Shown here in pieces: positions 1 to 13,600 of a DNA stretch of 64,000 bases. Every line of letters begins with the position of its first letter. Position 1 is the first letter of the stretch. Below the pieces are notes generated by a model. It was not told the origin of the DNA, made no database searches, and saw only the letters and a program-made list of their open reading frames with translations. The translations under genes and the position numbers were made by a program. The DNA lies in contig OU696596.1 of the NCBI GenBank assembly GCA_916048095.2, forward strand, positions 310,001-374,000, in the 5' to 3' direction. Source of the DNA: Sacculina carcini (Eukaryota > Arthropoda > Thecostraca > Sacculinidae).

Positions 1-2839
1 CCAAGTGTTACCTAAGTGTTAACTAAGTGTTACCTAAGTGTGCCCTAAGTGTTACCTAAGTGTGCCCTAAGTGTTACCTAAGTGTGCCCTAAGTGTTACC
101 CAAGTGTGCCCTAAGTGTTACCTAAGTGTGCCCTAAGTGTTACCTAAGTGTGCCCCAAGTGTTACCTAAGTGTGCCCTAAGTGTTACCTAAGTGTACCCT
201 AAGTGTTACCTAAGTGTTACCTAAGTGTGCCCTAAGTGTTACCTAAGTGTGCCCTAAGTGTTACCTAAGTGTGCCCTAAGTGTTACCTAAGTGTGCCCTA
301 AGTGTTACCTAAGTGTGCTTTAAGTGTTACCTAAGTGTGCCCTAAGTGTTACCTAAGTGTGCCCTAAGTGTTACCTAAGTGTGCCCTAAGTGTTACCTAA
401 GTGTGGCCTAAGTGTTACCTAAGTGTGCCCCAAGTGTTACCTAAGTGTGCCCTAAGTGTTACCTAAGTGTTACCTAAGTGTGCCCTAAGTGTTAGCTAAG
501 TGTACCATGAGTGTTACCTAAGTGTTACCTAAGTGTTACCTAAGTGTTACCTAAGAGTTACCTAAGTGTTACATATGTGTTACCTAAGTGTGCCCTAAGT
601 GTTACCTAAGTGTGCGCTAAGTGTTACCTAAGTGTTACCTAAGTGTGCCCTAAGTGTTACCTAAGTGTGCCCTAAGTGTTACCTAAGTGTGCCCTAAGTG
701 TTACCTAAGTGTGCCCTAAGTGTTACCCAAGTGTGCCCTAAGTGTTACCTAAGTGTGCCCTAAGTGTTACCTAAGTGTGCCCCAAGTGTTACCTAAGTGT
801 GCCCTAAGTGTTAACTAAGTGTTACCTAAGTGTGCCCTAAGTGTTACCTAAGTGTGCCCTAACTGTTACCTAAGTGTGCCCTAACTGTTACCTAAGTGTG
901 CCCTAAGTGTTACCTAAGTGTGCCCTAAGTGTTACCTAAGTGTTACCTAAGTGTGCCCTAAGTGTTACCCAAGTGTTACCTAAGTGTTACCTAAGTGTTA
1001 CCTAAGTGTTACCTAAGTATTACCTAAGTGTTACCTAAGTGTGCCCTAAGTGTTACCTAAGTGTGCCCTAACTGTTACCTAAGTGTGCCCTAACTGTTAC
1101 CTAAGTGTGCCCTAAGTGTTACCTAAGTGTGCCCTAAGTGTTACCTAAGTGTACCCTTAGTGTTACCTAAGTGTTACCTAAGTGTTAACTAAGTGTTACC
1201 TAAGTGTTACCCAAGTGTGCCCTAAGTGTTACCTAAGTGTGCCCTAAGTGTTACCTAAGTGTGCCCTAAGTGTTACCGAAGTGTACCCTAAGTGTTACCT
1301 AAGTGTTACCTAAGTGTACCCTAAGTGTTACCTAAGTGTGGCCTAAGTGTTACCTAAGTGTGCCCCAAGTGTTACCTAAGTGTGCCCTAAGTGTTAACTA
1401 AGTGTTACCTAAGTGTGCCCTAAGTGTTAGCTAAGTGTACCATGAGTGTTACCTAAGTGTTAACTAAGTGTTACCTAAGTGTGCCCTAAGTGTTACCTAA
1501 GTGTACCATGAGTGTTACCTAAGTGTTACCTAAGTGTTACCTAAGTGTACCCTAAGTGTTACCTAAGAGTTACCTAAGTGTTACATAAGTGTTACCTAAG
1601 TGTTACCCAAGTGTTACCTAAGTGTGCCCTAAGTGTTATCTAAGTGTGCCCTAAGTGTTACCTAAGTGTGCCCTAAATGTTACCCAAGTGTGCCCTAAGT
1701 GTTACCTAAGTGTGCCCCAAGTGTTACCTAAGTGTGCCCTAAGTGTTACCTAAGTGTACCCTAAGTGTTACCTAAGTGTTACCTAAGTGTGCCCTAAGTG
1801 TTACCCAAGTGTGCCCTAAGTGTTACCTAAGTGTGCCCCAAGTGTTACCTAAGTTTGCCCTAAGTGTTAACTAAGTGTTACCTAAGTGTTCCCTAAGTGT
1901 TACCTAAGTGTGCCCTAAGTGTTACCTAAGTGTTACCTAAGTGTTACCTAAGTGTTACCTAAGTGTGCCCTAAGTGTTACCCAAGTGTTACCTAAGTGTT
2001 ACCTAAGTGTTACCTAAGTGTTACCTAAGTATTACCTAAGTGTTACCTAAGTGTGCCCTAAGTGTTACCTAAGTGTGCCCTAACTGTTACCTAAGTGTGC
2101 CCTAACTGTTACCTAAGTGTGCCCTAAGTGTTACCTAAGTGTGCCCTAAGTGTTACCTAAGTGTACCCTTAGTGTTACCTAAGTGTTACCTAAGTGTTGC
2201 CTAAGTGTTAACTAAGTGTTACCTAAGTGTGCCCTAAGTGTTACCTAAGTGTGCCCTAAGTGTTACCTAAGTGTGCCCTAAGTGTTACCTAAGTGTGCCC
2301 TAAGTGTTACCTAAGTGTGCCCTAAGTGTTACCTAAGTGTGCCCTAAGTGTTACCTAAGTGTGCTTTAAGTGTTACCTAAGTGTGCCCTAAGTGTTACCT
2401 AAGTGTGCCCTAAGTGTTACCTAAGTGTACCCTAAGTGTTACCTAAGTGTGGCCTAAGTGTTACCTAAGTGTGCCCTAAGTGTTACCTAAGTGTGCCCTA
2501 AGTGTTACCTAAGTGTGCCCTAAGTGTTACCTAAGTGTGCCCTAAGTGTTACCTAAGTGTGCTTTAAGTGTTACCTAAGTGTGCCCTAAGTGTTACCTAA
2601 GTGTGCCCTAAGTGTTACCTAAGTGTACCCTAAGTGTTACCTAAGTGTGGCCTAAGTGTTACCTAAGTGTGCCCCAAGTGTTACCCAAGTGTTACCTAAG
2701 TGTTACCTAAGTGTTACCTAAGTGTTACCTAAGTATTACCTAAGTGTTACCTAAGTGTGCCCTAAGTGTTACCTAAGTGTGCCCTAACTGTTACCTAAGT
2801 GTGCCCTAACTGTTACCTAAGTGTGCCCTAAGTGTTACC

Positions 2840-4655
2840 TAAGTGTGCCCTAAGTGTTACCTAAGTGTACCCTTAGTGTTACCTAAGTGTTACCTAAGTG
2901 TTAACTAAGTGTTACTTAAGTGTTACCCAAGTGTGCCCTAAGTGTTACCTAAGTGTGCCCTAAGTGTTACCTAAGTGTGCCCTAAGTGTTACCGAAGTGT
3001 TCCCTAAGTGTTACCTAAGTGTTACCTAAGTGTTACCTAAGTGTTACCCAAGTGTTACCTAAGTGTGCCCTAAGTGTTACCTAAGTGTGCCCTAAGTGTG
3101 CCCTAAGTGTTACCTAAGTGTACCCTTAGTGTTACCCAAGTGTTACCTAAGTGTTACCTAAGTGTTACCTAAGTGTGCCCTAAGTGTTACCTAAGTGTGC
3201 CCTAAGTGTTACCTAAGTGTTACTTAAGTGTTACCCAAGTGTGCCCTAAGTGTTACCTAAGTGTGCCCTAAGTGTTACCTAAGTGTGCCCTAAGTGTTAC
3301 CTAAGTGTACCCTAAGTGTTACCTAAGTGTGCCCTAAGTGTTACCTAAGTGTTACCTAAGTGTGCCCTAAGTGTTACCCAAGTGTTACCTAAGTGTTACC
3401 TAAGTGTTACCTAAGTGTTACCTAAGTATTACCTAAGTGTTACCTAAGTGTGCCCTAAGTGTTACCTAAGTGTGCCCTAACTGTTACCTAAGTGTGCCCT
3501 AACTGTTACCTAAGTGTGCCCTAAGTGTTACCTAAGTGTGCCCTAAGTGTTACCTAAGTGTACCCTTAGTGTTACCTAAGTGTTACCTAAGTGTTAACTA
3601 AGTGTTACTTAAGTGTTACCCAAGTGTGCCCTAAGTGTTACCTAAGTGTGCCCTAAGTGTTACCTAAGTGTGCCCTAAGTGTTACCGAAGTGTACCCTAA
3701 GTGTTACCTAAGTGTTACCTAAGTGTTACCTAAGTGTTACCCAAGTGTTACCTAAGTGTGCCCTAAGTGTTACCTAAGTGTGCCCTAAGTGTGCCCTAAG
3801 TGTTACCTAAGTGTACCCTTAGTGTTACCCAAGTGTTACCTAAGTGTTACCTAAGTGTTACCTAAGTGTGCCTTAAGTGTTACCTAAGTGTGCCCTAAGT
3901 GTTACCTAAGTGTTACTTAAGTGTTACCCAAGTGTGCCCTAAGTGTTACCTAAGTGTGCCCTAAGTGTTACCTAAGTGTGCCCTAAGTGTTACCTAAGTG
4001 TACCCTAAGTGTTACCTAAGTGTTACCTAAGTGTTACCTAAGTGTTACCCAAGTGTTACCTAAGTGTGCCCTAAGTGTTACCTAAGTGTGCCCTAAGTGT
4101 GCCCTAAGTGTTACCTAAGTGTACCCTTAGTGTTACCCAAGTGTTACCTAAGTGTTACCTAAGTGTTACCTAAGTGTTACCTAAGTGTGCCCTAAGTGTG
4201 CCCTAAGTGTTACCTAAGTGTGCCCTAAGTGTTACCTAAGTGTGCCCTAAGTGTGCCCTAAGTGTGCCCTAAGTGTTACCCAAGTGTGCCCTAAGTGTTA
4301 CCTAAGTGTGCCCTAAGTGTGCCCTAAGTGTTACCTAAGTGTACCATAAGTGTTACCTAAGTGTTACCTAAGTGTTACCTAAGTGTTACCTAAGTGTTAC
4401 CTAAGAGTTACCTAAGTGTTACATAAGTGTTACCTAAGTGTGCCCTAAGTGTGCCCTAAGTGTTACCTAAGTGTACCATAAGTGTTACCTAAGTGTTACC
4501 CAAGTGTTACCTAAGTGTGCCCTAAGTGTTACCTAAGTGTGCCCTAAGTGTGCCCTAAGTGTTACCTAAGTGTACCCTTAGTGTTACCCAAGTGTTACCT
4601 AAGTGTTAACTAAGTGTTACCTAAGTGTGCCCTAAGTGTTACCTAAGTGTGCCCT
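2840..4655. repeat. Higher-order satellite block, first copy of a pair offset by 11.88 kb
   Basis: The order of monomer variants here is repeated almost base for base at about 14720-16520. The offset is 11880 bp (1,080 monomers) up to about 4175. It becomes 11869 bp after one A monomer is lost in the second copy. Only isolated substitutions separate the copies, for example TCCC against ACCC at 3001/14881 and ACCC against ACCT near 3731/15611. Since single monomers cannot be told apart, the shared order of rare variants (CTAACTG, GTATTACC, CCTTAG, ACCGAAG) is the evidence for duplication. Edges are good to a few monomers. Confidence 0.85.
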
Positions 4656-5329
4656 AACTGTTACCTAAGTGTGCCCTAAGTGTTACCTAAGTGTGCCCTA
4701 AGTGTTACCTAAGTGTGCCCTAAGTGTGCCCTAAGTGTTACCTAAGTGTACCATAAGTGTTACCTAAGTGTTACCTAAGTGTTACCTAAGTGTTACCTAA
4801 GTGTTACCTAAGTGTTACCCAAGTGTTACCTAAGTGTGCCCTAAGTGTTACCTAAGTGTGCCCTAAGTGTGCCCTAAGTGTTACCTAAGTGTACCCTTAG
4901 TGTTACCCAAGTGTTACCTAAGTGTTAACTAAGTGTTACCTAAGTGTGCCCTAAGTGTTACCTAAGTGTGCCCTAAGTGTTACCCAAGTGTGCCCTAAGT
5001 GTTACCTAAGTGTGCCCTAAGTGTTACCTAAGTGTGCCCCAAGTGTTACCTAAGTGTGCCCTAAGTGTTACCTAAGTGTACCCTAAGTGTTACCTAAGTG
5101 TTACCTAAGTGTGCCCTAAGTGTTACCTAAGTGTGCCCCAAGTGTTACCTAAGTGTGCCCTAAGTGTTAACTAAGTGTTACCTAAGTGTTAACTAAGTGT
5201 TACCGAAGTGTACCCTAAGTGTTACCTAAGTGTTACCTAAGTGTTACCTAAGTGTTACCCAAGTGTTACCTAAGTGTGCCCTAAGTGTGCCCTAAGTGTT
5301 ACCCAAGTGTTACCTAAGTGTTACCTAAG

Positions 5330-7585
5330 TGTTACCTAAGTGTTACCTAAGTGTTACCTAAGTGTTACCTAAGTGTGCCCTAAGTGTTACCTAAGTGTAC
5401 CCTTAGTGTTACCTAAGTGTTACCTAAGTGTTAACTAAGTGTTACTTAAGTGTTACCTAAGTGTTACCTAAGTGTTACCTAAGTGTGCCCTAAGTGTTAC
5501 CTAAGTGTGCCCTAAGTGTTACCTAAGTGTGCCCTAAGTGTTACCTAAGTGTTACCTAAGTGTTACCTAAGTGTTACCTAAGTGTGCCCTAAGTGTTACC
5601 TAAGTGTGCCCTAAGTGTTACCTAAGTGTGCCCTAAGTGTTACCTAAGTGTGCCCTAATTGTTACCTAAGTGTGCCCTAAGTGTTACCTAAGTGTGCCCT
5701 AAGTGTTACCTAAGTGTGCCCTAAGTGTTACCTAAGTGTGCTCTAAGTGTTACCTAAGTGTGCCCTAAGTGTTACCTAAGTGTGCCCTAAGTGTTACCTA
5801 AGTGTACCCTAAGTGTTACCTAAGTGTGGCCTAAGTGTTACCTAAGTGTGCCCCAAGTGTTACCTAAGTGTGCCCTAAGTGTTAACTAAGTGTTACCTGA
5901 GTGTGCCCTAAGTGTTACCTAAGTGTACCCTAAGTGTTACCTAAGAGTTACCTAAGTGTTACATAAGTGTTACCTAAGTGTTACCCAAGTGTTACCTAAG
6001 TGTGCCCTAAGTGTTATCTAAGTGTGCCCTAAGTGTTACCTAAGTGTGCCCTAAATGTTACCCAAGTGTGCCCTAAGTGTTACCTAAGTGTGCCCCAAGT
6101 GTTACCTAAGTGTGCCCTAAGTGTTACCTAAGTGTACCCTAAGTGTTACCTAAGTGTTACCTAAGTGTGCCCTAAGTGTTACCCAAGTGTGCCCTAAGTG
6201 TTACCTAAGTGTGCCCCAAGTGTTACCTAAGTTTGCCCTAAGTGTTAACTAAGTGTTACCTAAGTGTGCCCTAAGTGTTACCTAAGTGTGCCCTAAGTGT
6301 TACCTAAGTGTTACCTAAGTGTTACCTAAGTGTTACCTAAGTGTGCCCTAAGTGTTACCCAAGTGTTACCTAAGTGTTACCTAAGTGTTACCTAAGTGTT
6401 ACCTAAGTATTACCTAAGTGTTACCTAAGTGTGCCCTAAGTGTTACCTAAGTGTGCCCTAACTGTTACCTAAGTGTGCCCTAAGTGTTACCTAAGTGTGC
6501 CCTAAGTGTTACCTAAGTGTGCCCTAAGTGTTACCTAAGTGTACCCTTAGTGTTACCTAAGTGTTACCTAAGTGTTGCCTAAGTGTTAACTAAGTGTTAC
6601 CTAAGTGTGCCCTAAGTGTTACCTAAGTGTGCCCTAAGTGTTACCTAAGTGTGCCCTAAGTGTTACCTAAGTGTGCCCTAAGTGTTACCTAAGTGTGCCC
6701 CAAGTGTTACCTAAGTGTGCCCTAAGTGTTACCTAAGTGTACCCTAAGTGTTACCTAAGTGTTACCTAAGTGTGCCCTAAGTGTTACCCAAGTGTGCCCT
6801 AAGTGTTACCTAAGTGTGCCCCAAGTGTTACCTAAGTTTGCCCTAAGTGTTAACTAAGTGTTACCTAAGTGTGCCCTAAGTGTTACCTAAGTGTGCCCTA
6901 AGTGTTACCTAAGTGTTACCTAAGTGTTACCTAAGTGTTACCTAAGTGTGCCCTAAGTGTTACCCAAGTGTTACCTAAGTGTTACCTAAGTGTTACCTAA
7001 GTGTTACCTAAGTATTACCTAAGTGTTACCTAAGTGTGCCCTAAGTGTTACCTAAGTGTGCCCTAACTGTTACCTAAGTGTGCCCTAACTGTTACCTAAG
7101 TGTGCCCTAAGTGTTACCTAAGTGTGCCCTAAGTGTTACCTAAGTGTACCCTTAGTGTTACCTAAGTGTTACCTAAGTGTTGCCTAAGTGTTAACTAAGT
7201 GTTACCTAAGTGTGCCCTAAGTGTTACCTAAGTGTGCCCTAAGTGTTACCTAAGTGTGCCCTAAGTGTTACCTAAGTGTGCCCTAAGTGTTACCTAAGTG
7301 TACCCTAAGTGTTACCTAAGTGTGGCCTAAGTGTTACCTAAGTGTGCCCCAAGTGTTACCTAAGTGTGCCCTAAGTGTTAACTAAGTGTTACCTAAGTGT
7401 GCCCTAAGTGTTAGCTAAGTGTACCATGAGTGTTACCTAAGTGTTACCTAAGTGTTACCTAAGTGTTACCTAAGAGTTACCTAAGTGTTACATATGTGTT
7501 ACCTAAGTGTGCCCTAAGTGTTACCTAAGTGTGCGCTAAGTGTTACCTAAGTGTTACCTAAGTGTGCCCTAAGTGTTACCTAAGT
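5330..7585. repeat. Higher-order satellite block of about 2.26 kb, copy 1
   Basis: Four independent rare variants recur exactly 3091 bp (281 monomers) downstream: CCTGAG at 5896 and 8987, CTAATTG at 5657 and 8748, GTATTACC at 6405 and 9496 and again at 7010 and 10101, and CATATG at 7491 and 10582. CCTTAG (5402 and 8493) agrees. The match fails upstream of about 5330 and downstream of about 7585, where the two copies continue with different variant orders. Confidence 0.88.
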
Positions 7586-8420
7586 GTTACCCAAGTGTTA
7601 CCTAAGTGTGCCCTAAGTGTGCCCTAAGTGTTACCCAAGTGTTACCTAAGTGTTACCTAAGTGTTACCTAAGTGTTACCTAAGTATTACCTAAGTGTTAC
7701 CTAAGTGTGCCCTAAGTGTTACCTAAGTGTGCCCTAACTGTTACCTAAGTGTGCCCTAACTGTTACCTAAGTGTGCCCTAAGTGTTACCTAAGTGTGCCC
7801 TAAGTGTTACCTAAGTGTACCCTTAGTGTTACCTAAGTGTTACCTAAGTGTTAACTAAGTGTTACTTAAGTGTTACCTAAGTGTTACCTAAGTGTTACCT
7901 AAGTGTGCCCTAAGTGTTACCTAAGTGTACCCTTAGTGTTACCTAAGTGTTACCTAAGTGTTAACTAAGTGTTACTTAAGTGTTACCTAAGTGTTACCTA
8001 AGTGTTACCTAAGTGTGCCCTAAGTGTTACCTAAGTGTGCCCTAAGTGTTACCTAAGTGTGCCCTAAGTGTTACCTAAGTGTTACCTAAGTGTTACCTAA
8101 GTGTTACCTAAGTGTGCCCTAAGTGTTACCTAAGTGTGCCCTAAGTGTTACCTAAGTGTGCCCTAAGTGTTACCTAAGTGTGCCCTAATTGTTACCTAAG
8201 TGTGCCCTAAGTGTTACCTAAGTGTGCCCTAAGTGTTACCTAAGTGTGCCCTAAGTGTTACCTAAGTGTGCCCTAAGTGTTACCTAAGTGTGCCCTAACT
8301 GTTACCTAAGTGTGCCCTAACTGTTACCTAAGTGTGCCCTAAGTGTTACCTAAGTGTGCCCTAAGTGTTACCTAAGTGTACCCTTAGTGTTACCTAAGTG
8401 TTACCTAAGTGTTAACTAAG

Positions 8421-10676
8421 TGTTACTTAAGTGTTACCTAAGTGTTACCTAAGTGTTACCTAAGTGTGCCCTAAGTGTTACCTAAGTGTACCCTTAGTGT
8501 TACCTAAGTGTTACCTAAGTGTTAACTAAGTGTTACTTAAGTGTTACCTAAGTGTTACCTAAGTGTTACCTAAGTGTGCCCTAAGTGTTACCTAAGTGTG
8601 CCCTAAGTGTTACCTAAGTGTGCCCTAAGTGTTACCTAAGTGTTACCTAAGTGTTACCTAAGTGTTACCTAAGTGTGCCCTAAGTGTTACCTAAGTGTGC
8701 CCTAAGTGTTACCTAAGTGTGCCCTAAGTGTTACCTAAGTGTGCCCTAATTGTTACCTAAGTGTGCCCTAAGTGTTACCTAAGTGTGCCCTAAGTGTTAC
8801 CTAAGTGTGCCCTAAGTGTTACCTAAGTGTGCTCTAAGTGTTACCTAAGTGTGCCCTAAGTGTTACCTAAGTGTGCCCTAAGTGTTACCTAAGTGTACCC
8901 TAAGTGTTACCTAAGTGTGGCCTAAGTGTTACCTAAGTGTGCCCCAAGTGTTACCTAAGTGTGCCCTAAGTGTTAACTAAGTGTTACCTGAGTGTGCCCT
9001 AAGTGTTACCTAAGTGTACCCTAAGTGTTACCTAAGAGTTACCTAAGTGTTACATAAGTGTTACCTAAGTGTTACCCAAGTGTTACCTAAGTGTGCCCTA
9101 AGTGTTATCTAAGTGTGCCCTAAGTGTTACCTAAGTGTGCCCTAAATGTTACCCAAGTGTGCCCTAAGTGTTACCTAAGTGTGCCCCAAGTGTTACCTAA
9201 GTGTGCCCTAAGTGTTACCTAAGTGTACCCTAAGTGTTACCTAAGTGTTACCTAAGTGTGCCCTAAGTGTTACCCAAGTGTGCCCTAAGTGTTACCTAAG
9301 TGTGCCCCAAGTGTTACCTAAGTTTGCCCTAAGTGTTAACTAAGTGTTACCTAAGTGTGCCCTAAGTGTTACCTAAGTGTGCCCTAAGTGTTACCTAAGT
9401 GTTACCTAAGTGTTACCTAAGTGTTACCTAAGTGTGCCCTAAGTGTTACCCAAGTGTTACCTAAGTGTTACCTAAGTGTTACCTAAGTGTTACCTAAGTA
9501 TTACCTAAGTGTTACCTAAGTGTGCCCTAAGTGTTACCTAAGTGTGCCCTAACTGTTACCTAAGTGTGCCCTAACTGTTACCTAAGTGTGCCCTAAGTGT
9601 TACCTAAGTGTGCCCTAAGTGTTACCTAAGTGTACCCTTAGTGTTACCTAAGTGTTACCTAAGTGTTGCCTAAGTGTTAACTAAGTGTTACCTAAGTGTG
9701 CCCTAAGTGTTACCTAAGTGTGCCCTAAGTGTTACCTAAGTGTGCCCTAAGTGTTACCTAAGTGTGCCCTAAGTGTTACCTAAGTGTGCCCCAAGTGTTA
9801 CCTAAGTGTGCCCTAAGTGTTACCTAAGTGTACCCTAAGTGTTACCTAAGTGTTACCTAAGTGTGCCCTAAGTGTTACCCAAGTGTGCCCTAAGTGTTAC
9901 CTAAGTGTGCCCCAAGTGTTACCTAAGTTTGCCCTAAGTGTTAACTAAGTGTTACCTAAGTGTGCCCTAAGTGTTACCTAAGTGTGCCCTAAGTGTTACC
10001 TAAGTGTTACCTAAGTGTTACCTAAGTGTTACCTAAGTGTGCCCTAAGTGTTACCCAAGTGTTACCTAAGTGTTACCTAAGTGTTACCTAAGTGTTACCT
10101 AAGTATTACCTAAGTGTTACCTAAGTGTGCCCTAAGTGTTACCTAAGTGTGCCCTAACTGTTACCTAAGTGTGCCCTAACTGTTACCTAAGTGTGCCCTA
10201 AGTGTTACCTAAGTGTGCCCTAAGTGTTACCTAAGTGTACCCTTAGTGTTACCTAAGTGTTACCTAAGTGTTGCCTAAGTGTTAACTAAGTGTTACCTAA
10301 GTGTGCCCTAAGTGTTACCTAAGTGTGCCCTAAGTGTTACCTAAGTGTGCCCTAAGTGTTACCTAAGTGTGCCCTAAGTGTTACCTAAGTGTACCCTAAG
10401 TGTTACCTAAGTGTGGCCTAAGTGTTACCTAAGTGTGCCCCAAGTGTTACCTAAGTGTGCCCTAAGTGTTAACTAAGTGTTACCTAAGTGTGCCCTAAGT
10501 GTTAGCTAAGTGTACCATGAGTGTTACCTAAGTGTTACCTAAGTGTTACCTAAGTGTTACCTAAGAGTTACCTAAGTGTTACATATGTGTTACCTAAGTG
10601 TGCCCTAAGTGTTACCTAAGTGTGCGCTAAGTGTTACCTAAGTGTTACCTAAGTGTGCCCTAAGTGTTACCTAAGT
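8421..10676. repeat. Higher-order satellite block of about 2.26 kb, copy 2
   Basis: This is the paralogue of about 5330-7585 at an offset of 3091 bp. The intervening 0.8 kb (7585-8421) holds other satellite, including two nearly identical segments 561 bp apart (CTAATTG at 8187 and 8748). This suggests nested smaller duplications inside the larger one. Confidence 0.88.
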
Positions 10677-13600
10677 GTGCCCTAAGTGTTACCTAAGTGT
10701 GCCCTAAGTGTTACCTAAGTGTGCCCTAAGTGTTACCCAAGTGTGCCCTAAGTGTTACCTAAGTGTGCCCTAAGTGTTACCTAAGTGTGCCCCAAGTGTT
10801 ACCTAAGTGTGCCCTAAGTGTTAACTAAGTGTTACCTAAGTGTGCCCTAAGTGTTACCTAAGAGTGCCCTAACTGTTACCTAAGTGTGCCCTAACTGTTA
10901 CCTAAGTGTGCCCTAAGTGTTACCTAAGTGTGCCCTAAGTGTTACCTAAGTGTTACCTAAGTGTGCCCTAAGTGTTACCCAAGTGTTACCTAAGTGTTAC
11001 CTAAGTGTTACCTAAGTGTTACCTAAGTATTACCTAAGTGTTACCTAAGTGTGCCCTAAGTGTTACCTAAGTGTGCCCTAACTGTTACCTAAGTGTGCCC
11101 TAACTGTTACCTAAGTGTGCCCTAAGTGTTACCTAAGTGTGCCCTAAGTGTTACCTAAGTGTACCCTTAGTGTTACCTAAGTGTTACCTAAGTGTTAACT
11201 AAGTGTTACCTAAGTGTTACCCAAGTGTGCCCTAAGTGTTACCTAAGTGTGCCCTAAGTGTTACCTAAGTGTGCCCTAAGTGTTACCGAAGTGTACCCTA
11301 AGTGTTACCTAAGTGTTACCTAAGTGTTACCTAAGTGTTACCCAAGTGTTACCTAAGTGTGCCCTAAGTGTTACCTAAGTGTGCCCTAAGTGTGCCCTAA
11401 GTGTTACCTAAGTGTACCCTTAGTGTTACCCAAGTGTTACCTAAGTGTTACCTAAGTGTTACCTAAGTGTGCCTTAAGTGTTACCTAAGTGTGCCCTAAG
11501 TGTTACCTAAGTGTTACCTAAGTGTTACCCAAGTGTGCCCTAAGTGTTACCTAAGTGTGCCCTAAGTGTTACCTAAGTGTGCCCTAAGTGTTACCGAAGT
11601 GTACCCTAAGTGTTACCTAAGTGTTACCTAAGTGTTACCTAAGTGTTACCCAAGTGTTACCTAAGTGTGCCCTAAGTGTTACCTAAGTGTGCCCTAAGTG
11701 TGCCCTAAGTGTTACCTAAGTGTACCCTTAGTGTTACCCAAGTGTTACCTAAGTGTTACCTAAGTGTTACCTAAGTGTGCCTTAAGTGTTACCTAAGTGT
11801 GCCCTAAGTGTTACCTAAGTGTTACTTAAGTGTTACCCAAGTGTGCCCTAAGTGTTACCTAAGTGTGCCCTAAGTGTTACCTAAGTGTGCCCTAAGTGTT
11901 ACCTAAGTGTACCCTAAGTGTTACCTAAGTGTTACCTAAGTGTTACCTAAGTGTTACCCAAGTGTTACCTAAGTGTGCCCTAAGTGTTACCTAAGTGTGC
12001 CCTAAGTGTGCCCTAAGTGTTACCTAAGTGTACCCTTAGTGTTACCCAAGTGTTACCTAAGTGTTACCTAAGTGTTACCTAAGTGTGCCCTAAGTGTGCC
12101 CTAAGTGTTACCTAAGTGTGCCCTAAGTGTTACCTAAGTGTGCCCTAAGTGTGCCCTAAGTGTGCCCTAAGTGTTACCCAAGTGTGCCCTAAGTGTTACC
12201 TAAGTGTGCCCTAAGTGTGCCCTAAGTGTTACCTAAGTGTACCATAAGTGTTACCTAAGTGTTACCTAAGTGTTACCTAAGTGTTACCTAAGTGTTACCT
12301 AAGAGTTACCTAAGTGTTACATAAGTGTTACCTAAGTGTGCCCTAAGTGTGCCCTAAGTGTTACCTAAGTGTACCATAAGTGTTACCTAAGTGTTACCCA
12401 AGTGTTACCTAAGTGTGCCCTAAGTGTTACCTAAGTGTGCCCTAAGTGTGCCCTAAGTGTTACCTAAGTGTACCCTTAGTGTTACCCAAGTGTTACCTAA
12501 GTGTTAACTAAGTGTTACCTAAGTGTGCCCTAAGTGTTACCTAAGTGTGCCCTAAGTGTTACCTAAGTGTGCCCTAAGTGTTACCCAAGTGTGCCCTAAG
12601 TGTTACCTAAGTGTGCCCTAAGTGTTACCTAAGTGTGCCCTAAGTGTTACCTAAGTGTGCCCTAAGTGTTACCTAAGTGTGCCCTAAGTGTTACCCAAGT
12701 GTGCCCTAAGTGTTACCTAAGTGTGCCCTAAGTGTTACCTAAGTGTGCCCCAAGTGTTACCTAAGTGTGCCCTAAGTGTTAACTAAGTGTTACCTAAGTG
12801 TGCCCTAAGTGTTACCTAAGTGTGCCCTAACTGTTACCTAAGTGTGCCCTAACTGTTACCTAAGTGTGCCCTAAGTGTTACCTAAGTGTGCCCTAAGTGT
12901 TACCTAAGTGTTACCTAAGTGTGCCCTAAGTGTTACCCAAGTGTTACCTAAGTGTTACCTAAGTGTTACCTAAGTGTTACCTAAGTATTACCTAAGTGTT
13001 ACCTAAGTGTGCCCTAAGTGTTACCTAAGTGTGCCCTAACTGTTACCTAAGTGTGCCCTAACTGTTACCTAAGTGTGCCCTAAGTGTTACCTAAGTGTGC
13101 CCTAAGTGTTACCTAAGTGTACCCTTAGTGTTACCTAAGTGTTACCTAAGTGTTAACTAAGTGTTACTTAAGTGTTACCCAAGTGTGCCCTAAGTGTTAC
13201 CTAAGTGTGCCCTAAGTGTTACCTAAGTGTGCCCTAAGTGTTACCGAAGTGTACCCTAAGTGTTACCTAAGTGTTACCTAAGTGTACCCTAAGTGTTACC
13301 TAAGTGTGGCCTAAGTGTTACCTAAGTGTGCCCCAAGTGTTACCTAAGTGTGCCCTAAGTGTTAACTAAGTGTTACCTAAGTGTGCCCTAAGTGTTAGCT
13401 AAGTGTACCATGAGTGTTACCTAAGTGTTAACTAAGTGTTACCTAAGTGTGCCCTAAGTGTTAGCTAAGTGTACCATGAGTGTTACCTAAGTGTTACCTA
13501 AGTGTTACCTAAGTGTACCCTAAGTGTTACCTAAGAGTTACCTAAGTGTTACATAAGTGTTACCTAAGTGTTACCCAAGTGTTACCTAAGTGTGCCCTAA

